Source of the DNA: Galaxea fascicularis
Lineage: Eukaryota; Cnidaria; Anthozoa; Scleractinia; Euphylliidae
Assembly: GCA_948470475.1 (NCBI GenBank)
Contig: OX419339.1
Location: 12,291,863 to 12,355,862, forward strand
Direction of reading: 5' to 3'
DNA length: 64,000 nucleotides
The notes beneath the pieces were generated by a model. That model was not told the DNA's origin and did not search any database. It saw only the letters and a list, made by a program, of their open reading frames with translations. Below are positions 36,646 through 51,600 of this stretch, piece by piece. Numbering within the stretch: position 1 is the stretch's first letter; each line of letters begins with the position of its first letter. The translations under genes were made by a program, and so were the position numbers.

Positions 36646-39600
36646 ATGCGAATCAATTTGTCGGTTAGAGGGAAAGGTAAGCATAGAAAACGTCTCGTAC
36701 TTGTCGCCATCGGATTACGTTTCGAGTAATCGAGAAGTCTATACTTACTTCTTTGCGTTTTAGTGTAATACTTGCTTATATGGTTTTAATTTTGTTTTAC
36801 AGAATTAGCAAATAGTGGAAATGAAAGGTAAGAGTTAATTTCATTCTGTTGCTGTGACATTTGTAATTTGCCGATTATGTGAAAGCTTAAAGCAGTATAT
36901 TAGCACTCCTTGAGAAGAGCGCGCAATTAAAACTGTGTCTAATATCAGAGTTACTACCAAACACCAACAAACAAACCTTAACCAGTTATATTCAGTCACT
37001 CCGCGTAAAGCTGGCTCCACTGTATAATTTTCAAGTGCTTTCCGTCCATACATTTGTCTATGTTTAACTTGTCGGCGCGGTACTTGCGTAAGAAGCGTTA
37101 AAAGTAAACAAATTAGGCAAGCTTCGTTGTTGGATGACGCGGAAGGACATTGCTGATGCTCCGAGGCCAACGCGCACAGTTATAATTTCTGAGCTACACC
37201 GCCCTTCTGAAGACAGACATTCTCAGTGAAACGGTCACGATGTTCACGACAGTTCTTTCGTAATGGCGATATCACTTGGACACAAAAGGTGAAGCTATCT
37301 AGCTGAAAGTTCGATTCTACGGTCGTTTTGGTCTGTTCAATTCTATTTGTACTCTTCTTTGTTGTGTGATTTTGTTGTGACCAAGGGTTTTAGTTTGCTT
37401 TTGGTTTTCATTTGTCATTTGTTCTAGGTGTAGAATCACGATAGCCTCGCCATTTTTATTTCAATTTCAGAATACTTGTGCAATGTCAATGTAGATGTTC
37501 TAAATGGTCCATTTTACGTTGTTAAAGAAGTCGGTTGTAAAGATCGGTTGATTGTTTTCCAACAGTAGTTAAATTAAATCGATTAAGCTTTCAAGCGAGT
37601 TAGAATTTCTTTTTGTTTTATAAACTTGATAAGATCTCAATTCTCGACCAATACTGTACGCAAGGGTCATTGAAACGTTTGGAGGATAGTGGCTACATGT
37701 ATGTACTCGAATTTTCATCAAAAGTCCATTTAGTTCTCATTTTCTCAAGCGCGCAGGTGAAATACAATTTACTCGTAATTAAGTTTGTATTCGCTTAAGA
37801 TTTTAAACAAAAAAGTACTTCGTCTAGGTCACTAATATCGTTTTCATTCATCGAAGGAGTAAAATTAATAAAAAAATTAGTAATTACTAAAGAGAAAGGT
37901 AGATCGGGTATGTATAATTATCCTTGATACTAACTGTACACAACCAGATTTACAATTAATAAACAGTGGTTTGAAACCATTACGTTTAGCATAATCCCAT
38001 TTTCTTTAGTGATTGGAGAGTACAACATGCAGCAACAGGTGTAATGTACAATTTTTTTTTAGCCAGAAAGTATATGATCAGCTGTATTTGGGTAAAATTT
38101 GACTTGGCATTCTTAGTGTCCAGAGCACTGAGACATTGCCTATCCTGGATTAACATAAAAATCTGTAATGAGCCAGGTGAATATTTCTTATTTCTAACTG
38201 AAACTTTTCAGAAGAATATGCCTTGTAATTAAACAAGAATGATGGATCAAAAGAAAACAAAATATGCTTACACACTACAACAACCCAACATAATTTATTA
38301 ATTTTAATCTATAAAATGAAGAACATACTCAAAGTAGTAGTTTTGATGTTAAGAGAATGTTATTATGTGGCTAAATGCAATCTAGGCGTGGTTAAACTTA
38401 AGCCAATTCTGCCAGCGGTCTTGCTCATACGTGCAAGTAATCTGGGGGATGGGCATCTGTAGTATTTGCAGGGACATATTACATGTGCTTGGCTTCGAGC
38501 GGACACTGTGGATCATCTTTTGCCAATATTTGCCAATTCATTCAGCTGTTGTGAATCTTTGCATATTAATTCAGCCTTTGCTTAGTTCTTTTTTCAAATT
38601 TTTGTGGATTCTGGTCTTGTTCCCTCCTACGCATTAGTGGTTAAGGTTGGTAAGTATGGTAAATGGCAAGTATTCCACTGAATTTCTTTTAGTGTGACAG
38701 TGCCTGTTGGCAGCTGCTCGCTGGGGTGGATCCTGCTCACTGGGTTGCCATGGTTACCTCCCTGCTGCACCTGAATTGCTTAGGATCCCACCAACCTCTA
38801 TGGCACCAGCTTCCAGGCTCATCAATTGGCAATGAGTTTAATGAGTGGTTTTCATAGTTTTGTGGAATGTGCTTCACATTGTACTTTGTAGTGGATACTG
38901 TGTATGTGCTGATGACTTATGCCTCTAGTAATTAGTACAAAACTGTACAATTGCATTATAATATATTTTCATGGTGTCAGAGTAGCCAGAACCAACTAAA
39001 ATGGGTATTTTTTGTTTCCTTTCATAAAATTGTTTTGAATGCTGAGTTCTGTAAATTTATAAATTACACATTTCTTTTAATTTTTTGAGCCAAACAATCT
39101 GTAAAGTAGTTCAAGGGTAATCAATGAAGAGGTTTCTATATATTTTAGTGCTCTTTTGTCCGCAACACAAAATATCAGAAGAAAATGTTTGATCTAGGTC
39201 AAACGCAAAGTTGAGAGAGGTGGTCAAATGGTGAAAAGTATTCTTCCAACACAACGTTGGACAACAATAATTTAGTTGATTGTTAAACCTGAGCTGTAGG
39301 GTTAAAATTTAAGTATTGTTACTTGCTCTAGTCTGTGTAAAATAAAACATTGCAATCTTTAAATTTGTGCTACAAAGAGCTACCTTAACTGAGCTACTGA
39401 GTGATACTGATTTTAAGACAACTCGTAGGGCCATTCTCTTCTTTCCTTGCCTGATTGCATTTACAATCCTTTATTTATAAATTCAGTTTGTTTCTGTAGG
39501 AAATTGTAAACACAAAGAAACTTTGATTAAACATGTAAGTGATAAGTGTCAATGACAAGGAAGTTATAAATAACTGATCTGTTTGCACAGGGTTTAATTA

Positions 39601-42600
39601 ATTCAGATGGTTGATGGGACTGTGAAAGAGAGGGATGATTTAACTGTCAGTCATTTGCTCAGTAGCTAGTTTGCTAGTAACAATGTTTGCATTTTCTATT
39701 AAATTATGAATTACTGTAATAAATTACAATTATGGGGTTACAACTTGCAGTTATTTATCTTTGAATCATGGGATTTTGTTCAGTATTTATTTTAACATCC
39801 ATAACAGAAGGAAAATCTATGATTAGATTCTACCTAACATTTCTCATGGAATGTAAACAATGATAAATTGGCATAAAAGAAAAATAGAATTACTTGGTTC
39901 AAGGATTATATTTCTTTTAAAATGATTATTAACAAAAAGGAACTAATTGGACTTTTCTCGTAATGTGCCTTGTGTTGGGAAAACTAAAGCAGGGACTCTC
40001 CACCATGGGGGGAGTTGTTGTGGTTATATCACAGTTGTGCTCTCTTTGGATCTGAAATTGAAATAGTGCCCCCCTGGGGTGAAGATGAAGGTGAAATATA
40101 TCTGATTTTATAATCAGAGTGTGTTTTGATTGCACCCATTTCTGCCAAGGTCACATGTGAGGAGAGCCTGTAAGATTGAAGATCTTTGTGCTAGAAAATG
40201 AGTTTTGAAATGTTGTGAAATGTCGCACAGATTGCCGGAACATTACTGTAGGCGACACAGCGTATCAAGTTGTAGCTTCTGCCTCAGGTGATTAAACCAT
40301 TATCCATTCCTCTGATTCTAAAATGTTACACAAAATAGGTATTATAGTCATTTCATAAAGTGAGTGGCCATTGAAATAACCACAACTACACTGTATTGCT
40401 TATTTCTAACATGCAATTGAAGTGGTTGCATAATCACATTGCAGATTAGAGTGTTTTTTCAGTGTCTTACATTGTCCCACAAATATTGCTCATGGCTGAT
40501 TTGCAGTCAGCCTATGCTTTAGCTTAAGTGAAGTAACAGTTGTTTGCTTGTCCTTGATTATTATTTCATTTGTACAACCTTGAGCTTACATACTGATGTA
40601 TTGTTGAGCATCTAAGGAAATCATGTGATTAATGTTTTTTAAATAGTTTTGTTAATGTTGATATTGATATTATTGGTGAAATTTCTGGGTGATGGGGTAA
40701 TCACATGTACCTTTGGCCTGAAGTTGCTCTTTCTAGAAGCACTGAACAGATGTTAAGTTTTGAGCAGTGACTTTATAACATGATTGTATTTATATAATAA
40801 TCTGCACTGTTTGATCTATTAGTGCTGACTCACAAACTATGAGAAATTTGTTCTTAGTACACTAAATTTCCTTTATGCTTTATGTTATAAAACATCCACT
40901 AACATAACTTAATACTTGGATGCAATGTTATTTAACAGTCTTATGTAGCTGTTTATAAAAATTGATGAGCTGCAATGTATGTTGCAGACATAATATTTAA
41001 TTGGTAGATTCACTGTCAATTCAGAAGTTAGAAATAAACCTTTCTATGTGATATTACAATTATTCAATTGTACATTGAATATATATTTTCTGATGTTTGT
41101 ACACTATAGATATCTATTACCCACTTTTAAATCTGCTATTCTAGCATGTAATTAGGATTGTGCATTTTGTGTAATTTGATGACACAGTTTACAGGTGGTG
41201 CGACTCTTAAAACGTTTAAGCAAAAACTTGTGTTGATATAAATAGATTCTTTGCTTTAAATTTAGCAGGAAGGGCAACCTTCAGACTGATCTCCGGAAAA
41301 TCCAAGTTTTAGTTTAATGAATTTTGTATCCAAAAGCATAGTCAGCAAGCCCATTTTGTAGCACTTGCATTTCCTTGCAAAAGTGACAAGATAAATGGTG
41401 TGAATGGTAGGAAAAATACCTGAGATATGGCTCAGTTAATTAGAAAAAATAATTACCTAGCTGCTTAGAATTTGAAGTTAATGTTCCAGTTCTTGATACA
41501 TGTATTTGATGAAGTCTGCCCACAACGACTGAGAAGAAAGTGTAAATGATCTACTTCCCAAAAAAAAGTGAAAAAAGTGAAACAGAGGTCTATTATTTCA
41601 AAGATTAGCAACAATCAACTCAAAATATGCTTTAGAAAGCTGCGAAGAGTCAAAACATGCAGCACCTGAACAAAAAAAAAAGCACTTCTCAGGCTAATAA
41701 ATAGTTTGTCTTGTTGTATTGTGAACTTATCAACAAGCTCAAATGTATCTGGAGGTACAAAATGTAGATACTGGTTGTAAGAATAGCATTTACAGCTTAC
41801 TGTGCAAATCCAAAAACTGTGAACACCTTGATTTTATTTTGACATTTCCTGTTGTGCAGCAACCAATCAGAAGTGCCATGAAACCACAACTAATTACTGT
41901 TACTACAGTTTAGTTTTGTCGTGCATGATTGGCCTTTTACTTGTAACACAATAACATTCCATAAATACACTGTATTTCTACTCTTCATGGTTTTTGGATT
42001 TTCACAGTAAGTTGTTGGCAGTCAGTGATGTAATTGGAACTAATTGATTAATAGGTTAATAGGTTAGTCATACTGATCTTAGGAATTCTTAATTGAATTA
42101 TCAATGTTCAATGTCTAACAGCTTATTTAGTCTGTCTTTGTTTTGGAATACAAAAAGGTACTGAAGAGCTCTTCTACTTAAACATTTTGCCATGCATTCA
42201 TTTAAAGACCTTGAAGCTTTGAACCCCCAGCTAGGTCTTTCTAGAATCATGTTTTTTGTTCTTACATGTGGTGTTTTCCCAGAAGGAGGTGGATCAATTA
42301 TCAAATGTTTCTCATTTTATTTAGTCTAACTTAAAGCAACCTTCACACAACAAACTAAAGTTGATAAACTCGTGTTTGCAAACTCGAAAGAGTTGGCGAA
42401 CTCATGCTTTCACATGTCAAACACACGTCAAATCACAGCACACACCAATTTGCAAAATTGCCGCTGTACTCCGTTTGTGCTTTGCCTTTATTTTATGCTT
42501 ATCGCGGAGAATTGAGAGAAGAAAGGGTTGCAAAAATATAAATCTGTGAACAAAACCCTACCTAAGCAGAAATCCACCCCTTGCATTGGTGCGAACAATA

Positions 42601-45600
42601 TGCTTGTCGAAGAGTTTCATGCAGAAGATGCCGCAGGTTTCAAAAATTATTATCTTTATACGAATGGGACGAAATGTCCCACAAAGCCGGACAATTGTGC
42701 ACTTCATCAATGAATTGAAATTCGTCCTGTTGCTCATCTGCCATTTTGTGAAGTCTCACGCAAATCACGTCAATAGAGCACGAATTTTCATTAGTTTAAA
42801 GTCAATAACTCACGTTTCCAATCGTTCACACGTCAAATATGAGTTTGCCAACATGAAAAAGTTGATGAAAAAGTTGGTGAGAATAGAGACAAGTTCTATT
42901 TGTCGCCAACAGTTTGCCAACATGCCTGACAACTGTTGTTGTGTCTTTCACATATGCCAACTTGAGTGTCAACATGAGTTTGCTAACTTAAGTTTGTCGT
43001 GTGAAAGCCGCTTAAGCTAAGTTATACCTATATGATTGAACCTAAAATTTTTGTTCAAAGTGCAGTCATTCACCAAATGAGTGTTAACAAAATGTTTGAT
43101 TTATTTGTTCTCCAGTGGGGAAGGTGACAATATTAGAGTGTATGTCCGTGTCAGACCCCCAGACAAGCACCTTGAAACAGATGTTGACCGTACTCCATGT
43201 TTAGAAGTGACCTCAGGGAATACAGTTGTACTTTATTCTAAGCCTGATGCCAAAAACTTTTCGTTTGATCATGTGGCTGATCCCAATACAACTCAGGTAC
43301 TTTGCTTCTCTTGAAAAATCTTTTCAGTATCACTACTTCTGCCATCTTTCGTAGTTTTTATATTATATCATTAAATCTGTATTTTCATTTCTTTTTTGGC
43401 ATTTGATAAATTAGTGAAGTTTTGTAGGGTTAGTTTTCATTCAAATTTTTAGTGGTTTTCTTTTCTCAAGTATTTGGAAGTGGACTTACATAAAAAGGTC
43501 ACAGCTTTACCTTGGTAGTGTAGCAGGGTTCTCAACAGATTTTTAAGTAGGTATTGACTGATAAAGTAGGAGGCTCTTCGGCAAAGCCAGAAGAAACAAA
43601 ACAAAGAAATCCCAAAGTAAGCGGCAATCAATCACTGGGTGCCGCCTTCTATTGAGTACCCTGCATAGTTGGGGTGTTTGACATTTTTATTAAGCATTGT
43701 TATTTCAACATGAAAATGTTTACCACAGCTTCAGTGAGGGAGTTTGCTTCACTCTATAAATTTCTTATTACAGTTATTGTGGTTTTATAAGATGACGATT
43801 GTTATAATAAGTATTATAACTATTATTACATGTATTATTATATCAAAAATCTATCAACTAGTTCTTCCTTTGAATTTAGAATTGTTGGTTGATGCCAGAT
43901 GTAATAACAGTTGATTACAAATATGGTCTTTTTACAAACTTTTTTTACTTCTCTATTCACATCTACTTTTAGAGTTACATGTACATGTGTGTACTAAGTA
44001 GTCAAAACCAGTGTCTCTTAATTATTGTTACAGGAAGAGGTATTTGGAGCTGTTGGTAAGAAAATAGTTGAAGGTTGTGTGGCTGGTTACAATGGAACTA
44101 TTTTTGCCTAGTAAGTTATGAACATAAATTTATTACTTGGCAAAACATGGTGTTGTAGCCTATGCTTCTTTGATTTGTTTTGTTTTCGCAAGTTGTGCAT
44201 AGTTAACAGTTCTTATTGTCAGTGATTGATCACCCACACACTTGCTCTACTGTCAAGTGTAACCTGCTGTGCCATTTAAACAAACTGGGGGCTGTTTCTT
44301 GAAGCCACTAGTAATTACCGGGCCTGTTAAGCAGTTTTGTTTTCCATTCCAGATGGGAGTTTCAAAAGTTTAGAAAATTATATAGTTAAGTTATCAGCAA
44401 AAGAAACAAACTGGACTTCATTAGAGGTCAGAACACACCCTACTTTTACTGAGATTTTGAGTTCAAAATATAGTTTGTGGGCCTCTTAAGTTACTGGGAT
44501 GTTTGAGAAATGGGCCCCTGGTGTCATAGTTTTCTTCTACTATTTTGATGACCTGTATTTTACTTCCTTTGTGCTAGGCATTGCTTGATTAAGCACACTG
44601 TATTTCTTTAGGTCAACTTGTAATTTTCAGTTGCTCTGTATGCGGTACGGATGTTGTCATTGGCATCTCCCATTGCATGCACTGTATAATCTTTTACCCT
44701 CCCTCTTCAGGCTACCACCACGGTATACAATATGGCCTTGAAAAACTCCTTCCATTTCCTTAAAGGTGATCTTTTTCCTGATCACCCAGGTGGTTTTCTG
44801 GCCGATGAACAACTTAAACAAAAAAAGTGATACATTGTACCTCCAACTGCACCCTTAACTAATAACTTATCTATCTTTTTGTCTAAATACACTTATATAT
44901 TTAAAATACAGGTCTTTTCTTTATTTTTAAATGCCGCCTAGTATCTTTATTCCTCATAAGCTTTGCTTCTCTGAGATTTCCCCACCACAGTCACTAATTC
45001 CAAGTTATATGTTCACTTTAAATTTAATATTAATTAGCTATTTATTATCTTTTCTATTCTATCTGTAATTTATTCTGTGGCAAGAAGATAATAAAGACAA
45101 TAAAGAAATAAAGACTGCTCATCTTGCAGAAATTCTGAAGATTTTTCTGTTTTTCTTTATTCCTTTAGTGGACAGACTGGGTCAGGGAAGACCTTTACCA
45201 TGCTTGGTAAGAGTAATGAATGCTTTACTTCAATCAGCTACAAATTGCATGATATTTCTAAAATTTTGCAGTTGACAAATAATGGAAGTCAAACCAGTGA
45301 GCTTTAGTTTGATTGTACTATTACATTGTACTCTTCAGTATCAGCACTCCATTGTTGTCTGTTTCCTGCAGTAATAATATTATTTCCTCTCTGTGTGATA
45401 GGGCCTGCTGAGGGAGAGGAAGAGAGCTTCACTCATCAGCTTCGTGGAGTCATTCCACGTGCCTTTGAATACCTGTTCAGTCTTATAAACAGAGAACAAG
45501 AAAAGGTATCTGAATGAAGCACTTTTTTTTTGGCATTGTTCATGGCTCCATAACCTCTTTATTAGATACAGGTATGATTCTTCATATTTTAATCCTGGAT

Positions 45601-48600
45601 GTTGTGACATCGATGGGCATTTTATTGTAAATTGGTTTAAAGTGCACACAAATATGAATACAATGTACACAAAGAATGGCTCTCCAAACCCTCAAACATG
45701 AGATACTCTTGAGAGCACCGAACAGGAAAAAGTAAGTAGTAATAATTATGTCCAAGGGGAAAATCTGCAGTGCTTTGCTTTTTTTAAATAGTGAATGGGA
45801 CAAACTTGATAAAGATGGCTTGGTTGTTCAAGCTGAAATAAACATTTTTCCACCCACAGCTGAGGATAATATTTGAACTGCAGTACATTAGTATGTTAAT
45901 ATTTTAACTGACACTACCCCTTACTTGAGTAGCTTGGACTAAGTATTATTTTGAAACCTTTTACTAGTTTTGTTAATTATCACTCAAAATAGTTTTTAAA
46001 ATATATATGTGTACAAATGCTTTTTGTCATTGATGTGTCTCTTGAATATTTACCATAGAATTATTATAATCTATTCTGCTTTTAGCATGGTGAACGTGTG
46101 GAGTTTCTGTGTCGCTGCTCTTTCCTTGAGATCTATAACGAACAGATATTTGACTTGCTGGATCCTGCATCAACTGGGCTTTCATTACGAGAGGACATTA
46201 AGAAGGGAGTGTTTGTGGATGGCCTGCTTGAAAGAGATGTAGCAAGTGCTAGAGATGCATACAGGGTGTGTTGTCAAAAAACATGAAGCTTTTGAATGAA
46301 TAAACATGGTCTTGATGCCAGCTTATCCTGACGACGATTAAGCATGATTTTCAGAGATTGCTCACTGCCTTTGAAATTGACTTCCTTATTCTTACTAATA
46401 TTTTCGAAGGTATTTTATAACCATTAGTGTGAGCTGTGCTTTTTCATGGCTTTTCAGGTACTCAATTCAGGATGGTTGAACAGAAGAGTGGCTTCCACAT
46501 CAATGAACAGAGAGAGCAGTCGTAGCCATGCTGTGTTTACTGTGGCTTTAGAATCCAAAGAACGTAAAGCTGGTATGGCTAGCATCAAGGTATCCCGTCT
46601 TAACCTTGTGGACTTAGCAGGGTCTGAGAGACAGAAGGATACCCATGCAGAGGGCCTCAGACTTAAGGTTAGTTGTAATCTGAGATATATGTTATTATGA
46701 AAATTCCACAGGAAACAGTTAAGTGTCATGGTTAAAAGAGGCTGGCTTGTTGGCATTCACTAGATTTCCAGTTTTGAGAGAGATGGCCAAACTGGTTAAA
46801 GTTGGTGTGGTACCAGACTACAGAATGAGTCAAAGGATAATGTTGATTCAATCTGTTATCATGTGGCTAAAACCTAGCCTTGTGTTAACAGTTAAAGCAA
46901 TCAAGCTCTTCTTAGCAATTTAATGTTGAGAATTTGAAAATCTAGTGCAGTTGCTAATCAACTACTGTACATGTATACCATAGGAAGCAAGTAGTATAAA
47001 CAAGTCACTATCAGCTCTTGGGAATGTGATCATGGCACTTGTTGACATTACACATGGAAAAACCAGACATGTTCACTACAGAGATTCCAAACTCACCTTT
47101 CTACTGAGGGCAAGTATAATATAACTAACATTCACAGCAGCTCTTATTATGAGGTCTTGACAAAGTTGTCACATCAGTCAACACATTTTGGTAAATAAAT
47201 TTGTAATGAGCTATTCATCTACCCACCTAGCAACATGTGTAGGTCATTGATGATGATAACTTCAACAGCCTTAGTAATGACGTGTATTGGGTGGTTCAAT
47301 TTTATCCTTGATTTAAATTTTATCTTTTCAAGTGTTTTGGGACATTGCAATGTTCTATGACTTTGAAACAAAGGAAAAGAAAATTGAAACCAAGAATGAA
47401 AATGAACCACAACATGTACAAAAGAGTTATCACCGCTAACTTTGATATTCATTTTGATTACTAAGTGTATAATAAATTATAGCTTATAGTTTATAATACA
47501 CTTAAACAGTTAAAAGTCGAAAGATTTTTCTGATGTTGTTGTTTTTTAACTGTCATCATTGATTTTTGTCAGGATTCTCTGGGTGGCAATGCCAAGACGT
47601 ACCTCATTGCTAACGTACATCCCTCAGCAAAGTAAGTGTTAGAACTGGTATGATGCAATGAAGAATTATATGGATGGGGAATCAACAAAAAGGTGCTCGT
47701 CACTATTGGGAATTGGTTGAGTAATGCAGATGATGTTTCAACAGACTTTGCAGACAAGAAAATGGCTACAAGTTTGTCATTTAAACAAATACTTTAATAA
47801 CTACATGTTGATGCTTCAGTTTGTCATTTCTACTGCATTTAAGGCATTTTGTTCATTTCTTATGGAGATATGGAATGCCAGTTAAAATTAACTTTTTTCT
47901 TTTGATTTTCAGATGTTTTGGCGAAACCCTATCCACTCTCAACTTTGCAAAGAGAGCAAAGATGATTAAGAACAAGGTATGGTACATTTGCATTTCGCAC
48001 GAGTTGTATCTTGCTCTCTCCATTATTGCGGGAGCCTCCCGCGTGGACCCTCTTGTGGCTTGTCACGCAATCTTTCCTCCATGAGGGAAAACGAGATTGC
48101 GTGACGGGCCAAAAGCTTTTGCGCAGTAGGCTACTATTGGGTCAGTAGGTTAAGAGATTCTTCAACGGTTATTCTCTTTTGAGAGTGTGGTAGAAAGATA
48201 TGAATTTTCTTGCTTATCAGGCTGTGGTGAATGAAGATGCTACAGGAAGTATAACTGCTCTTCAAGCGGAGATTAGAAGACTCAGGGAGGAACTGGAAAA
48301 AGCCAGAGGTGAGGAGAAACTCGCGTATGCGTTACAGCATTGAAGCTGTGTTGACAACTACCGTAGGTATATGTCAGTGTAATTTTGCTGTAACGTTGTG
48401 TCCATTTTCCTTGGGTGGAACAGTATGTTTAATCATAATGATCGTTGTTGTCAGTGTGTTACTCAGACTTGGGACCCGTCCACAGGTATCCGGATATTAT
48501 GAAAACGGAGGTTTTCCCCCTCTGTTTTCGCCTGTAAACGGCGATTTCGGTCACCGAAAACGGAGGGTTTCGAATACGCTCTCCAGACTGGAGATTTTAA

Positions 48601-51600
48601 AATGCCGGCTTATCGTATACGTGTTGGCAGGCGAAAACAGAGGTTTTTGAATACGATTACGTCATAGGTTCGAATCGTTTTCGCGTGTTCGTGTGGACGG
48701 GCAAATACGATTCGATTATGCTACGTCTGGACGTAGATTTTTTTCAAATACGGAGAAAAAATCTCCGTTTTCAAAAATACCCGGATATGTGTGAACGGGG
48801 CCTTAGCAGATTTCAGTAGTTGTGAATCTGTACAATTCCTGTATTTGTACAATCTTCAGTTGTACTTGTTTTGTGTAGTAATTTTTTTTGTACGGAAAAT
48901 AAACTCGAAAGGCTTTGTTACTCATTTCATTTCTTTTTGTTTTTTAGCTGGTATCCCAAAGCAGATTACCAGACAAGGTAACCTCTTGTGATAATATCTG
49001 AAAGAAACTTGGCAGTGAACCGTTTAAGACCTTTAAGTCCCCTTTAAGTCCTTCTAAATTTGCAAATTGTGTATAATTTGTTAGAGTCAACTGAAGCCGT
49101 CCGCAAGAGTTCAGCAACTCGCGGTGAGGTGTCTCCTGTTACAGATATCGCCAGTGATAATAACAATAACAATTCAGGAGTGGATTTAAATCAACAGTAC
49201 CGCGAATGGAAAGAGATGATGGTGGCTGCGACAGCTGCTCGAGACCGCGCAGAACAGGAAAAACAGGTAAGAAACTGGGCAAAACTGTTGGTACGTTGTC
49301 ATTGCATATTGCCCATATGAAAGCCTTGATAGACAGATTTACATTTGCGACAAATGATAAGGACCTACTATTTTGTTTTGTGAGAGATGGGGTGGAGAAA
49401 TTTGGTCATTATGGAAACTGCCTTATAACTTGTATCAGACATTTACTGCAGAGAAGATTAACAGTAAAAACTTGTCAAAGAATGCAACAATAACGGATGA
49501 GCGTTCACCGACTCCCCAACAGTTGGGGTTATGAGTACACTAGTATGTGTATTATGATTTTCACATAGCGTGTATGTCTAAATTTGAACTTGTGTATCCT
49601 TATCTGTATTCTTGACAGTGCTTGGTTGAAAAAGTTGAGAAGCTAGAAGAACTATGCAGTAAAAAAGAGAAGTTTTTACAGGTCTGTATGTCTAGCGTTG
49701 GTACAATAACCGTGAAACTACATTGTTAGATGACATGTGTCCATTATGGTTAACCAGCTGAACTGATTTCTGCATTTTCTTGGAACAAATATTGGAAAAA
49801 TTGAAAGAAACGTATTAGCAGTTGGAATGATGATCAAGAATTTCTGTTTTGCTTTTCCACCGTAACCAATTATATTTTTGTTTAACAGTCGACAAAGATG
49901 ATCCTAAAGTTTCGAGAAAGCACCATTTCAAGACTGGAGAGACTACGAAAACGAGAAAAGGAGGGTTCTGACACTCAAGAAGATGAAAAAGACAGGGAAA
50001 TAGTGAGTAGAGCCGCAAATGCTTTTTCCCAAGTTACCGCTACCTTATATGGTTGATTTAATAGCTATAATGTAAATCGTTTATTAAGGAAATGTTTCTT
50101 AAAATATAAAGTATAGGACCCAGTGGGTGAGAGAGTGAGCTAGCGAGCAAGTGTCGAACCGAGCAACCGATCGCATTGCTGACTCATTCATTGCTTACAC
50201 AATTTTAACAAACTTCATCAAATTTGTTCTTTTTTAAAGCAACTTCTCAAAGAGGAAATTGGTGTCATGAAAGACAAAATCGAACACCACCCTGATGTGA
50301 CAAGATTCGCCATGGAAAATCTGGAACTCAGAGGTAACTCTTCCCCATTCCGCTCCTGTTACTGCTCGGGATATCCAGTATACCAAATTTACTAAGTATT
50401 ACGACAGACAGCGTTCTGATGATTCGGCAGACTTCTTTGCAGTTCTTTGTCGTTGTCCTGATCCTCGTAAGAAACAGAACTTGGTTTTCTTGTTCTTAAG
50501 GATGGTTTCTGTTTCATCAGGATGGTATATTTCCACTGTATATTCTTTTTCGGAAGCTAATTCACAGGCACCTTCTTTGCAATTGCTGTTCTGAGCTTTA
50601 AACCATTTGTTTGTCCAACTTAGTAATAAGGTTTTTTTTGCCGTTGGTGCATTTCCTTTTTTTCTCTCAATTCTTGTAGCCGAGTTAAAGTGCATTCGCT
50701 CCAAGGAAGAAGACGGAATGGGTTACGCTCAAGACCTTGCTAAGAGTCACAGATACTCGCTACAGCTGGAGAGGCAGCTGCGAGAGCTCCTGCAGTCACC
50801 TCAGGGAAGCGGTCAGTTGATTTATTTTCACTTTGTTTTTTCGTTCTCTGAATACCTGGTTAGTTAAGTTACACTCTGCTTTGCTAACCTGGGAAATTTT
50901 TGTGTTACAGAACTTGAGAGAAGTTTATCCAACTCACTCTTGAACTTAGAAGCTTCAAACGCCGAACTCGAGAAATTCAAACTCGAACGAGCACAGCTTC
51001 AAGCCCAGCTCGAATCGGTGAGTGTTAGCGTTGGCGTAAAAAGGTTTTAAAAAAGACCTTTTCGAATCGTTAGAAAACCCAACCTTCATTTGAAGGATCT
51101 CGTTGGAGTCTTACCCACAGACACGAAGGTGAACCCACACAAAAGGTAGTGTTTCGACTTTCAGTCACCTATCACCATTTTTTCTTTTTAAGACGCGCGA
51201 AGAACTCACCGAGACTCGAGAAGGATTGCAGCAGATGAAAGAGAAACTAGTGGGGCAAGAGGAGAGCTTCAGAAAGAAGTGCATCGACTTTGACGCCGAG
51301 GTGTTATCTCTTCGGAAAGCCAACGCTGAACTCGAGGTATCAAGCAGCTAAGACAAAGATGGCGAACGATTTCAGACCCCCTCGCTCTGAAACTGAGACG
51401 AGACTGTCGAACTAGAATAAAACTGCATTGTTAAAATTTCTGGCTATAGGCGAGATAACACAAAGGATTCTTTCTCCGCAAATTATTTCCCATCAAAGTC
51501 TATTACAGTTATTCACAAGTAGTTTTGTCAGTATTCGATATGGTTGTTGTCCAATTGTTGCCAAATTTCCGTATCACAAATTTGTTTTTTCCCTCCAGAC

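Larger units (their letters stand above)
36828..43115 (+). other. 6.3-kb intron 2 of KIF15
   Basis: Low-complexity A/T-rich intron separating the two tiny N-terminal exons from the motor domain. Apart from the 690-bp element at its right end, I see no open frame, RNA gene or strong inverted repeat in it. Confidence 0.6.

Noticed and set aside
42586..43020. 144-residue plus-strand ORF in KIF15 intron 2
   Set aside because: It lies entirely inside the transposon and begins with a non-ATG codon; the meaningful reading is the minus-strand MADF fragment.
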